From Halichoerus grypus (lineage: Eukaryota > Chordata > Mammalia > Carnivora > Phocidae), in NCBI RefSeq assembly GCF_964656455.1, contig NC_135714.1, positions 120,161,631 to 120,225,630 of the forward strand: DNA of 64,000 bases, written 5' to 3'. Positions within the stretch are counted from its first letter, which is position 1. The number at the start of each line of letters is the position of its first letter. The translations under genes were made by a program, and so were the position numbers. The notes below the pieces were generated by a model that ran no database searches, was not told where the DNA came from, and was given only the letters and a program-made list of their open reading frames with translations. Positions 1-9,960 of this stretch are shown one piece after another.

Positions 1-851
1 ACTAGGCTTCTAGAGCTATCCTGAGCCACTCACTGCTCCCACGTACAGGAAAGGAGCCAATACGGCATATCTCCACAGCTTTAGGTCTTGCAACCCTTTC
101 AGTGTACCCGGTGCCTTGGGCCTACTTCTGTACTACCAAACCGGTTTTGGAGGTTTCTTCTGGCTCTATCTACATCTAAGATATCAAAGTTCCAGAAGAC
201 TGAACTCCAGATAAGGAAGGACTTTGTGTACCATTATATGAAACCATTATCACCATATTTGAGAAGAGAAAAAAGACACAAATGCCATCAGCCGATGGAA
301 GTTTCAGGAACTACCTATGGATACATACCTATACCCAACAATACTTTCTAGGGCAAGTAATGAAATGTACCTTCTACGACAAAAGCACCACATTCTCTGA
401 ACACTTTCCTAAATGTTCCAGGTTCTGGGGACTAGAAGTATGATCAATACCGACAAAGCAGAGCTGGATTCCCTGACCCAGCAGACAAGACAAATTCTGA
501 AGATGCCACTCTTGTAAAAATTATTTGTGAAATCAGGTGTCCATTTCTGTACACTTCTCACTCCAGACCAAAGAGTCCACATTACCTCTCAGAGATCACA
601 GAGCAAATGTCCTGCTGTTTGAGACCCACTGTTGCTTTGCTAGACCACTCTTCAGGAATGAGCTAAACTCCAAAGGAAAAATGTTGGAATCCTAAATGTT
701 CCTTATAAATAGCTCTTTCCTTTCTTAAGACACTAAATACAAGTGCTGCAATATTTAAGATCTTGGAAGTTTTCTTTGGTTATTTTTTAAGGTGAGGTAA
801 CATGGAGCTCTTGTGCTGTGAATAGGGACTGGTCTATTTACTCAGCAGTTT
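1..851. other. intron 2 of TBC1D9, unclassified sequence
   Basis: Intronic sequence on the gene's minus strand. I see no exon with splice signals and no repeat I can name. The short open frame at 88-351 has no recognisable protein similarity and is treated as chance. Confidence 0.5.
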
Positions 852-1041
852 TTTTGTTTTGTTTTTTTAAGATTTTATTTATTTATTTGACAGAGAAACA
901 CAGCGAGAGAGGGAATACAAGCAGGGGGAGTGGGAGAGGGAGAAGCAGGCTTCCTGCCGAGCAGGGAGACCGATACGGGGCTCGATCCCAGGACCCTGGG
1001 ATCATGACCTGAGCCAAAGGCAGATGCTTAACGGCGCCCCC
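852..1041 (-). mobile_element. carnivore tRNA-derived SINE, truncated head
   Basis: Reads poly-T, AAGATTTTATTTATTTATTTGACAGAGA, then the purine-rich body, so the element is on the minus strand. Target duplications ACTCAGCAGTTT lie at 840-851 and 1042-1053 and are identical. About 20 bases of the tRNA-like head are missing: the usual GACTGAGCCACCCAG before GGCGCCCC is absent, which removes the A-box region. Confidence 0.9.
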
Positions 1042-1053
1042 ACTCAGCAGTTT

Positions 1054-1660
1054 GAACAGAAGGTGTTAGATGCTCAGAACAAGAAAGGAAGGGCTTGGCT
1101 GTCCATTTTCTGGAAAGGCTTCATTTACAGAGATACAGCAGGAAAAACAAGCTGACCTGACTGTGCAGTCAGCTGGCACAACAAAGAAAGCCAGTCTTGG
1201 GAAAGAGAATCCTCCAGAAGATCCACGTTAATCCAGGTTAAAGCATTCTGCTGTGGTAAAAACTAGATCAACACCTGATGGGCTTAAAGTTACTTAGAAA
1301 TTAATTTTAGAAAAATGGGAATCTTTTATCTTTTGGAGTGGTGGTTTTTGTTTTGTGTTGAAGAATACTAGCCACAGGCTCTGTGCATATATCCAGGCAA
1401 AATTTGAACGTTCTTTAAGATGATGAAAAATACAAAATCATCCTAGTCTAATTTCTCATCTAGCTTTAAATGTATCTTAAAGTACATAAAGGCTACTTGA
1501 AATAAAAAGGACGAAGCATTAAGATGGAACCATGATTTGATTCTATCATATCTGGCCTCTGAGGATTAAGAACAAAGGCTTACAGCCCTACTGATAGATA
1601 ATCAGCAGATATTTCTTTGTGATGCATGATTACCTAGCTCCAAAACCTATACTTAAGGAT
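1054..1660. other. intron 2, unclassified AT-rich sequence
   Basis: No coding signal or named repeat was recognised between the SINE and the L1 fragment that follows. Confidence 0.4.
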
Positions 1661-2035
1661 GAATACCTACCATTTACATTGGCATGGATGGAACTGGAGG
1701 GGATTATGCTAAGTGAAATAAGTCAATCAGAGAACGACTGGTTTCACTCACATGTGGAATATAAGAAACAGTGCGGAGGATCATAGGGGAAGGGAGGGGA
1801 AACTGAATGGGAAGAAATCAGGGAGGGAGCCAAACCATGAGAGACTCTTGATTCTGAAAAACAAGGAAGAGGAGGTGGGTGGGGGGATGGGGCAACTGGG
1901 TGATGGGCATTAAGGAGGGTACGTGATGTGATGAGCACTGGGCATCATATGCAACTGATGAGTTATTGAACATTACATCTGAAACTAATGATGTACTGTA
2001 TGTTGGCTAATTTAGTTTTTTTTTTAAAAAAGGAT
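1661..2035 (+). mobile_element. L1 LINE 3' end (carnivore type), 5'-truncated
   Basis: Begins at the end of ORF2 (ATGGATGGAACTGGAGGGG, GCTAAGTGAAATAAGTCA) and continues through the carnivore L1 3' UTR (AACTGAATGGGAAGAAATCA, GATGGGCATTAAGGAGGG, GATGTGATGAGCACTGGG), ending in an A-rich tail near 2035. Typical 5'-truncated retrotransposed copy, antisense to TBC1D9. No intact reading frame. Confidence 0.88.
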
Positions 2036-2154
2036 GTTATTTAGAAAAACAAAACAAAAACCCAAAAAACAAAACCTACTTAAGCGCAATAAGTATGACT
2101 AGAGGTTAGATTACCTGGAATAAGAAGAAGCCTGGTTATCAGGCAGACAATATC

Positions 2155-2405
2155 ACATCATAGGTCAGAACACAGGCTTTGATGTCAAAAAAAGTACAGC
2201 TGGTTTCAAAAGTACACATACTGACTCTGTAATCGTAGGTAAATTCCTTTCTTTGTGCTTCAAATGCCTCATCTTTAATATGTAGGTAACAACACCTGCC
2301 ACACTGGTTTGTGCTGGGGATTAAAGGAGATTATACACACATGTGAAGTCCTGAGCACAGGTCTAGAATATATAAAGCACTAAATAAACAGTTAATTTTG
2401 CTATT
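2155..2405 (+). repeat. MIR (ancient tRNA-derived SINE)
   Basis: Diverged MIR signature: ACACAGGCTTTGATGTC, then a gap, TTTGTGCTTCAAATGCCTCATCTTTAATATG, GGATTAAAGGAGATTATA and a CTAAATAAACAGTTAATTTT end. Assigned by pattern only. Confidence 0.65.
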
Positions 2406-2700
2406 ACCATCGCAAGCAATAGACAAAAATCTCATCTTGACTTACGATGCTGGAGGTATTTCTAACTTCTGATGTCAGGGCGCTAAAACATCGGCTGGTT
2501 AACCCTTGCCTGACTAACATGCATTCAGCAGAAATCTCCCTGGCCATGGCATCATTATGTTTGTACTGCTAAGTGTACATATTACTGGAGTAAGGCGTGC
2601 ATAGAACAATTCCTTGTGTAACTACTGTTAAGCTTCTTACATAACTGCTTAAATCTCTTATGGGCCATAACAATATGCTCATAGCTTTATAACAACTTTT

Positions 2701-2864
2701 TTTTTTAAGATTTTATTTATTTATTTGTCAGAGAGAGGGAACACAAGCAGGGGGAGCAGAGGCAGAGGGAGAAGGCAGGCTCCCCGCTGAGCAGGGAGCC
2801 CAATGCGGGGTTCGATCCCAGAACCCTGGGATCATGACCTGAGCTGAAGGCACCCAGGCGTTCC
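2701..2864 (-). mobile_element. carnivore SINE
   Basis: Minus-strand copy flanked by near-identical 16-bp duplications at 2684-2699 and 2865-2880 (GCTTTATAACAACTTT versus GCTTTATAACCACTTT). Its head is deleted: CTGAGCTGAAGGCACCCAGGCG skips the middle of the tRNA-like part. Confidence 0.88.
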
Positions 2865-3307
2865 GCTTTATAACCACTTTGAGAAAAGAGAAGCCCAGGT
2901 AACTCATCCAGCCTTGACTGTAAGATTCCTACAGTCCTGGATGTGGTTGATGTCCTTATTTTAATTTCACTTAAGTGCCAAGGTCTTTTTCCCACTCTGA
3001 TGGGGAGAAAGTAAATGGGTATCTTTCTGGAAGGCAATCAAGCTAGGGACACTAAAAGCTTTACAGATATGTATATTTTTGACTCAGCATATCTATTTCT
3101 ATAAATTTATCCTCAAGTGATAATTAAAGGAATGTGAAAAGATTTTTTTTTCAGAGGGTATTGATTAAGGTTGTTCAAGATGTAATTAACATTAGGGGAA
3201 AAAAGACTCATGTTTCCGATAATAATGTATCAGATAAATTATGTTACACACACAATAAAATATTATCTACTCATTAAAACATGTCAGAAATAGGTTTTAT
3301 TGACATG

Positions 3308-3390
3308 GAAATGACATATGACATATACATGAAATGACATATGACATATCATGACATATGACATATACGTGTGTGTGTGTGTGTGTGTGT
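3308..3390. repeat. short tandem array (GACATAT-rich, then GT repeat)
   Basis: About three copies of a 16-23 bp unit built on GACATATGACATAT (3308-3368) followed directly by (GT)11 at 3369-3390. Downstream, a 15-bp tandem copy of GTATACAAAGTCTTT follows. It lies inside the old L1 3' end and probably grew from its own A/T-rich segment. Confidence 0.85.
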
Positions 3391-3432
3391 ATACAAAGTC
3401 TTTGTATACAAAGTCTAAAAGGTGATTTGGAG

Positions 3433-3656
3433 GGGCCCCTGGGGGTTGCTCAGTCAGTTAAGCGTCTGACTCTTGGTTTTGGCTCAGGTTGTGATCTCAG
3501 GGTCTTAAGATCAAGCCCCATGTAGGGCTTCGAACTCAGCGAGGAGTCTGCTAAAGTTTCTTTCTCCCTCTCCCTCTGCCACCCTCCACACTCATACGCT
3601 CCTTCTCTTTCTCTAAAATAAATAAATAAATTTTTAAAAAAATATAAAAAATAAAT
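3433..3656 (+). mobile_element. carnivore SINE, older subfamily
   Basis: Head GGGGCCCCTGGGGGTTGCTCAG with the variant GTCTGACTCTTGGTTTTGGCTC. Near-identical duplications at 3417-3432 and 3657-3672 differ at one base (AAAAGGTGATTTGGAG versus AAAAGGTGATCTGGAG). Confidence 0.9.
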
Positions 3657-3770
3657 AAAAGGTGATCTGGAGTGTGGTATTGTTTTTAAATTGTATTCTT
3701 TTTGCTTATCTTTATTTTCTAATTTTCTGCAATGAACATGTATTACTTAAAGAAAAAAACAAGTTTGTTT

Positions 3771-3974
3771 TTTTTTTTAAGATTTATTTATTTATTCTAG
3801 AGAGAGAGAGAGAGAGAGCACAAGCAGGAGGGGCAGAGGGAGAGGAAAAGAGAATCCCAAGCAGACTCCCTGCTGAGCGCAGAGCCTGACATGGGGCTAG
3901 ACCCCACAACCCTGAGACCATGACCCAAGCCCAAATCAAGAGTTGGATGCCTGACTGTGCCCCCCAGGTACCCC
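3771..3974 (-). mobile_element. carnivore SINE
   Basis: Minus copy with a run of GA repeats in the CT-rich part. Ends GCCCCCCAGGTACCCC. Imperfect flanking copies ACAAGTTTGTTT (3759-3770) and ACAACTTGTTTT (3975-3986). Confidence 0.85.
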
Positions 3975-4319
3975 ACAACTTGTTTTAAGCTGCTGTGTTC
4001 CCAAAGATGCAAGAATAGTTTTTGAGATACCTGGACCGAGAAAGGATTATAAAATGCCAACTTCCACATTACATGTATTTCATGTGGATGGCAACTAAAT
4101 TATCCCACATATTCTCTCTCTATTGTACAGAAATGGCAGGAGCAGAACCATCTAGCAATCTTTAATTAAACTCTGGGTCTCAAAAAAATAAAAATTAAAA
4201 AAAATAAAAATAAAATAAACTCTGGGTCTTACCAGCTGCTGACTACAAGAATGCTTAATCATAAAGGCCAGTATGGTTCTACTCAAAAAGTACTGGGCTA
4301 GGAAGAGGGAGACCTAAGA

Positions 4320-4470
4320 ATTAGGTCTCAGCTCTGCACTAACTAGCGACAACTAGGATTGTGAACTTGGGCAACTCACCTTGCCTCTGCATCCTAGTAA
4401 AATAAAACCGTTAGGCAAGATGGTGGCTAAAATAGCTTTCAGTTCTGAAAACGAATGAGCATCTAGGCCC
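4320..4470 (+). repeat. MIR fragment
   Basis: GGTCTCAGCTCTGCACTAACTAGC and GTGAACTTGGGCAACTCACC match the MIR core in sense orientation. The 3' part is lost or diverged. Confidence 0.6.
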
Positions 4471-5148
4471 AGATGAAATTCTGGGATGGTAAAGAAAAGA
4501 GAAACTAAATCAACAGGCAGCCAAATCAAGGCACCATGCAGGGCTGTGTCATCAGTGAAGTGCCCATCAAACACACATTTCCTTTATCAGTCCTGCTGAA
4601 AAGTCAGATCCAGAGGGAATTGTCATCATCTCCTTCTTTCTATTTATTGCTCTTCTCGGTGGTCCCAGAGCTCCTCTGTAGACGATGTCCTTGGAGTTAC
4701 CATCATTTTTATGTGTCTATATTCTCACTGAGGCTGTATAACCCTTCTTACTGTTAGAACCTTCTAGCTCTTCTAATGGGGAGAGCCAAATGGGTTGCCT
4801 TCTACTGAAATCCACTGAAGGCCAAGGAGGGCAGAGGACTGGGCTCTCTCCTGCCTCTGGAGCACCAAGTACAAAACATGCGCTGCTGAGGGAAGACCTG
4901 TAGCTGTTTAGCTTCCTAATGAGAGCCTCAGATGAAAAATGGTCAACTGACTGCTGGGGAGAGGGGGAGACTGTCAGAATATAATGAGATCAACAAAGCT
5001 GGCTAGACAAATTCCTATGGTACTGCTTCCTTTATGCCCTTAAGAGATGGCAAAAGGTGTAATTTACTGCACAAACCACTGAGCAAAATGCAATTCAGCA
5101 GGCTAGAATTGATGGCACAATGGAGTATCAACCGAAGAGAAAGGTGGC

Positions 5149-5314
5149 CCGGATGCCTGGGTGGCTCAGTTGGTTAAGCGTCTGCCTTGGGCTCAGGTCA
5201 CAATCCCAGGTTCCTAGTCTTCCTGCTTCTCCCTCTGCCTGCCACTCCCCCTGCTTGTGCTCACATGTGCTCTCTCTCTCTCAAAAAATTAAAAAACAAA
5301 AAAAAAGAAAACAA
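5149..5314 (+). mobile_element. carnivore SINE, internally deleted
   Basis: Head GATGCCTGGGTGGCTCAGTT. The segment between AATCCCAGG and TTCTCCCTCTGCC is shortened by about 45 bases. Flanks AGAGAAAGGTGGC (5136-5148) and AGAGAATGGTGGC (5315-5327). Confidence 0.88.
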
Positions 5315-5466
5315 AGAGAATGGTGGCTTCAATTTGGGTAGTAGTGAAAAGAAAGTCATTACTTAGGAATGTTTTTGGTTCCCTTTCCCAATTAAAGGTC
5401 TCAATGCCAAGGAAAAGTAAAAAAATCAAACCAATCTGGATACAACTGTTAGAAGATTGGAGGCAG

Positions 5467-5656
5467 GGGCGCCTGGGTGGCTCAGTCGGTTAAGCTTCTG
5501 CCTTCAGCTCAGGTCATGATCCCAGGGTCCTGGGATCGAGCCCCGCATCGGGCTCCTTGCTCAGCGGGGAGCCTGCTTCTCCCTCTCCCTCTGCCCCTCC
5601 CCTCTGCTCATGCTCCCTTCTCTCTCTCTCTCAAATAAATATTTAAAAAAAGAAGA
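5467..5656 (+). mobile_element. carnivore SINE
   Basis: Full-length copy. Flanking duplications AGAAGATTGGAGGCAG (5451-5466) and AGAAGATTAGAAGCAG (5657-5672). Confidence 0.93.
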
Positions 5657-5672
5657 AGAAGATTAGAAGCAG

Positions 5673-7494
5673 CTTATGAAAATAATGTTTCACCAAATAA
5701 CTCTTGCTTTTTTTCCACTCTTCTTTCTATATGGTTCATATTATTGCCAAGCGCCAGGTGACTGACTGCTACGTTGGGAGTAAGTGAGACTCTGCAAAAG
5801 ACTCGCTGTGACTCAAGTCTAAGGCAAGTCAAACGACTAGGATTTACCACTGCTCTTCTACAGAAAGTGGTCTCTGTGAAGACACTGATGGTAGATGCTC
5901 CCTCGAATCCAATTTACATGTTGCAGATTCACGACATGCATGGCATACAGCAACGTTTTGCAATCCTGTGGATTCTACAGGGCAGTGAGCTAGACTCACC
6001 TGGTTTTCTGCTGACACTTCTCTTACAGCAAAGATTCATGAAAAGTCAAGCAAATTAAAAAGCTCTTGACACACTGTCCCACCAAATACCAACTTTGCAG
6101 TTTATAAAAAAAAAAACCATTAAAATGACAAACCCAAAGGTCAGCATATCAGAGAAATCTGAAAGCTGGCAGCTTCCGCTCTTAAAATCCTCTCCTGAAA
6201 GGGAGCCAGCAATTTGGGTTTTAAATGGAAATCGATAAGAAGGACTAATGGGTGAATGGGACTTTCACACTGGTTGTCACTTCCGTGGAGTCTTGCACAA
6301 GGAAATTCTGGAGGTATCTCTATGGGTAATCAATATATACAAAAGCTAAAGCTGTTCTGGGCTTATTATAATGAGATCATGCAGTTGTGACAGGCATTAT
6401 TTACTGGAAAAATGAAAGTACATCTCCTTGTGGTATAAAGTATGCCATCAGCATGTACTGCCTCGTGTTCCTTAGTGTTGGTTTGGCAAATAATTCAGGA
6501 ATAATTCAGCTTTGTAACTCTGGGCTCTTTCCTACACGAGCATTCACAAGAGCATCTGCTTCATAGAATGGCAAAGCCTCAGAAACTGAGAGGAGTAGTG
6601 ATGTCAGGTCACAGGGAAAGAAGAAAAGCTTAGGGCTGAGCCGGCAGGAAAAGAAGAATCACAGAGGCACAAACCAGAAGCTCCCCTCAGTGTAAATGCA
6701 CACTGCCTGGCAAGTCCAGGTGCCTAGAATTGCTGTAAGGAGAGAAAGGAGGGCTCTAAGGAGCTCCAAGCTCCAAAGGATCTCAAAAGCCTCTGGACAC
6801 AAGTGGTAGGCAGGCTGGAAGGTGAGAGAGAATGTGTCAGAGTGTCCTTTCCACACCCTTGTTAAGTGGCCCTGCCGGCTTTCTAATTCTCTTTCTTTTT
6901 ACTTCGTCACTTGCTGACTACAATGTCTATTTTAACACATTCTAGAATGTTTGCCGACTAAATGTGACGCATTCCCACCAACCACCTCAGGACTCTTCCC
7001 CCTCGACAGTAGCTACTGGGTCCTTCCTCTGTGTATTGAATGACGGCTTAGAGGAGCCTGGGTGGCTGGGTAAGCCTGTCTTCTTCAGGGTCCCAGCTTC
7101 CCTCTTCCTGTAGCCCTGATCTCCTTCCTCTCACTCCAATCCCCACCCTTCACTCCCAGGTGGTTTTCTCCATGCCCTGCACCCTGATGCCATGCCTTCA
7201 TTCACCAGAATGCATAAATGACTGATATATTCCGTCATTTCTCATGGGCCTTTTGCATCTAAACCAGAATAACTCGAAAGGGATACAACACTACAATGCT
7301 AGAATTTCAGGTACCATTAAATCCTTGAGGGAGCATTCCGAGGGCACCAGGGCCTTCCGGCAGCTGGAAATCACACCCAGATAACCTCTCCTACTGTGTA
7401 AAAGCCCAGCTGAGATTCTTGCATTTAGTTGGGCACCCTGCAATCACCTGGCACTGTGTGGTACTGGTTCACACTGGGTTATAATTGAATATTT
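5673..7494. other. intron 2, mostly unclassified sequence
   Basis: Nothing recognisable as an exon: open frames here (5774-6058 on the plus strand, 6659-6856 on the minus strand) lack splice context and family resemblance. No named repeat was identified; some of it may be old, diverged transposon sequence. Confidence 0.4.
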
Positions 7495-7590
7495 ACTTCT
7501 GTTCTCAAGAGCAGAGACCGGATCTAATTATCATTATATCTTTAGATCCTAGCACAGCACTTCCTACTAAGTAGAGATCAATTTAAAGAC
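7495..7590 (+). repeat. L2-like LINE 3' end
   Basis: CTCAAGAGCAGAGACCGGATCTAATTA, TTTAGATCCTAGCACAGCAC and the following AGTAGAGATCAATTTAA resemble the L2 3' terminus. Heavily diverged. Confidence 0.5.
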
Positions 7591-8186
7591 TGAGCAAAGT
7601 CAACTGAAAGAGCTCCCAATGGCCAAAGCTAGAATGATTTGAGCAACAAAATAAAGTAGCACTGGACTCTCCAAAGTATAAAATCAATATGCATGATTCC
7701 ATACTGATAAAAATAATTGAATAAATTAAAACTCCCCACTCCTTAAGGGTGGGCTGTGTATAGTGACCTCCAGAGAGTGAACAGCATGGTAAGGGACAGA
7801 AAATAATAACAGTGGAGAAACCCAAAAAATACTACTTCAGCTGGATGACTGAGGAAAACCTCATCAGTCATAAATTAACAATATGTACCCTTGCTTGACA
7901 TAATGTGATAAAAATAGCACTTTATCTCTGTGATCTCCCTCAACAAAAATCCATCGCCTTAGCCTAAACATGAGAAAAACATCAAATTGCAATAGAGGGA
8001 AATTCTACAATATACTTGACTAGTATCCTTCAAAACCAGCAGGGTCATCCAAAACAAGGAAAGCCTGAGAAACTTCCACAGCGAAGAGCCTAAAGAGACA
8101 TGACAACTACATATAATATAGTATCCTGGATAGGGTCTTGGAACAGAAAAAGGACATTAGGTGAAATCTAAATAAACTATGGCTTT

Positions 8187-8402
8187 GGGCGCCGGGGTGG
8201 TTCAGTCGTTAAGCATCTACCTTTAGCTCAGGTCATGATCCCAGGACCCTGGGATCGAGCCCCGCATCGGGCTCCCTGCTCAGCAGGAAGCCTGCTTCTC
8301 CCTCTCCCACCCTCCCTGCTTGTGTTCCCTCTCTTGCTGTGTCTTTCTCTGTCAAATAAATAAATAAAATCTTAAAAATAAAATAAAATAAAATAAACAA
8401 AC
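8187..8402 (+). mobile_element. carnivore SINE in old L1
   Basis: Head GGGCGCCGGGGTGGTTCAG. Tail is a (AAAAT)n-type simple repeat. Flanks AAACTATGGCTTT (8174-8186) and AAACTACGGCTTT (8403-8415). Confidence 0.92.
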
Positions 8403-8436
8403 AAACTACGGCTTTTGTTTAGTAATAGTGTATCAA

Positions 8437-8626
8437 GAGGCGCCTGGGTGGCTCAGACGGTTAAGCATCTGCCTTTGGCTCAGGTCATGATCCCAGGGTC
8501 CTGGGATTGAGCCCCAGGTCGGGCTCCCTACTTGGTGGGGGAACTGTTTCTCCCTCTCCCTCTGCCTGCCGCTCCCCCTGCTTGTGCTCTCTCTGTCAAA
8601 TAAATAAATAAAATCTTAAAAAAAAA
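8437..8626 (+). mobile_element. carnivore SINE in old L1
   Basis: Flanked by identical 16-bp duplications AGTAATAGTGTATCAA at 8421-8436 and 8627-8642, 34 bp from the end of the previous SINE and in the same orientation. Confidence 0.95.
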
Positions 8627-8902
8627 AGTAATAGTGTATCAATATGGGTTCATTAACTAAAACAAATGTACCATACTAAGATGTTAATAATAAGGGAAAC
8701 TATGTATGTGGAGGGCAGATGGGAGCTCTCTGAACTCTCTGATCTAAGACTGTTCTAAAAAATAAAGTCTATTAATAATAATAAAAAAAATCAAGTGGAG
8801 GTAAAAAAAAAATGAAAAAAAAATTAAGTGCTCAATGCCCTTGCTTTTCCTATGGTTATTTGCAAAGCCACATGCAAACAAATAACTAAAAAAATCTTGG
8901 CC

Positions 8903-9095
8903 GGGGCGCCTGGGTGGCTCAGTCGTTAAGCATCTGCCTTCAGCTCAGGTCATGATCCCGGGGTCCTGGGATGGAGCCCCGCATCAGGCTCTCTGCTGGG
9001 TGGGAAGCCTGCTTCTCCCTCTCCTACTCCCCCCTGCTTGCGTTCCCTCTCTCGCTGTCTCTCTCTGTCAGATGAATAAATAAAATCTTAAAAAA
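8903..9095 (+). mobile_element. carnivore SINE, first arm of an opposed pair
   Basis: Full copy with identical AAAAAAATCTTGGCC flanks at 8888-8902 and 9096-9110. It carries the variant TTCAGCTCAGGTCA at 8939-8952, which reappears in inverted context in the next SINE. Confidence 0.93.
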
Positions 9096-9130
9096 AAAAA
9101 AATCTTGGCCACTTTGGATTAAAAATTCTT

Positions 9131-9283
9131 TTCTTTTTTTTTAAGATTTTACTTATTTATTTGATAGAGAGATAGAGAGAGCGCACAAGTAGGCAGAGCG
9201 GCAGGCAGACTTTCAGCTCAGGTCAGGACCCATGACCTGAGCCGAAGGCAGCCACTTAACCAACTACCACCCAGGCGCCCCTA
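9131..9283 (-). mobile_element. carnivore SINE with internal fold-back rearrangement
   Basis: Minus copy with identical GATTAAAAATTCTT flanks at 9117-9130 and 9284-9297. About 60 bases of the body are replaced by a plus-orientation SINE piece TTCAGCTCAGGTCA (9212-9225), followed after 7 bases by its near-complement TGACCTGAGCCGAA (9233-9246). This makes a 14-bp stem with one mismatch. Confidence 0.9.
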
Positions 9284-9297
9284 GATTAAAAATTCTT

Positions 9298-9849
9298 GTG
9301 AGAGATCCAATAACGGCAGGGCTGCTGACCACCATTTTAAACACAGGACATTATTATAGATTATGATCAGGGAAAAAAAAAAAATCCCTACTCAAGTAGG
9401 AAGTACTGTGCTCAGATACGTATTGCTGAGGGCACCCAAGTAGTCCCCATGTTCCTCTTCATTTCCCAGCTGCCCATGGAGTTAAGCTGGGGTCATGCGA
9501 CTGGTTCTAGCCAACACAGTGTGAGTGGAAGTGGGGTGTGACACGTCCCGCCCAGGGAGTTAAGTGTGGGTGTGCCTCTATCTCCCATTTTTCCCTTCTA
9601 AGTCATCCTCCCATGGAGGCTTCGTGTCATTACAGTTGGAGAAGGCCACAGGGTCCAAAGGAGACTTTGCCAGAGTGAGAATGGGGTAGACAAAGGAGCC
9701 ATTAAGATTTGGAGTTTACCTGCTGAAGTGGCTATGCTTAATTACTCTAAAATACCAAGTGATTGTATTCCCAAATAAAGGGTCCTTCCCTTCTGGCAGA
9801 AAGTTGCGAATCACCAGATTTCTCCATATTTCTGAATATCACTACTTAC
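9298..9849. other. intron 2 next to exon 2, unclassified
   Basis: Intron sequence following the exon 2 donor (GTAAGT, read at 9849-9844 on the minus strand). No repeat recognised. Confidence 0.6.
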
Positions 9850-9960
9850 CACAGGCGATGGTCCAATAGACCAAAGAGTCTGGAGTCTGGTAAAGGATTC
9901 GGTAAGGAGCCACCCGGGCACTGGAGTCCAGCACAACATCAAGGGTACCCACGAGAAGGC
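9850..9960 (-). CDS. TBC1D9: TBC1D9 coding exon 2 (residues 44-81, partial gene)
   Basis: The minus strand has acceptor TCCACCCTCAG ending at 9961 after a pyrimidine-rich tract, then 111 coding bases, then donor GTAAGT starting at 9849. The translation starts [20 protein letters not shown] and continues through [14 protein letters not shown], the conserved N-terminal segment of TBC1D9/TBC1D9B ahead of the first GRAM domain. The exon enters and leaves in phase 1 (111 is a multiple of 3), matching the single base G left by exon 1 to form Gly44. The family acts as Rab GTPase-activating proteins; the catalytic TBC domain, the GRAM domains and the EF-hand are encoded by exons outside this window. 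No stop or frameshift. Confidence 0.95.

Larger units (their letters stand above)
3040..3770 (+). mobile_element. ancient L1 3' end, interrupted by a SINE
   Basis: Diverged L1M-type 3' segment: CAGCATATCTATTTCTATAAATTTATCC, ACAATAAAATATTATCTACTCATTAAAA, TTGACATGGAAATGACATATG, then after the SINE TTGTATTCTTTTTGCTTATC and TGCAATGAACATGTATTACTT with an A tail. Interrupted by the SINE at 3433-3656. The family level is an inference. Confidence 0.65.
7600..8790 (+). mobile_element. ancient L1 3' UTR, interrupted by two SINEs
   Basis: Matches the L1M 3' end pattern: TGGAACAGAAAAAGGACATTAGG, GGTGAAATCTAAATAAACTATGG, AACAAATGTACCATACTAAGATG, GAACTCTCTGATC, then an A-rich end. SINEs at 8187-8402 and 8437-8626 split it. 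Subfamily not resolved. Confidence 0.65.

Noticed and set aside
3784..4069. Open frames over SINE bodies (also near 24358, 29176, 35036, 51121, 55439)
   Set aside because: They translate the SINE CT-rich segment and head (for example AWVAQLVKRLPSAQVMI), which recurs at many copies and is not a gene.
8437..8626. Genuine tRNA genes at the SINE heads
   Set aside because: The tRNA-like heads are diverged, joined to SINE bodies and flanked by target duplications; no cloverleaf with intact ends was seen.
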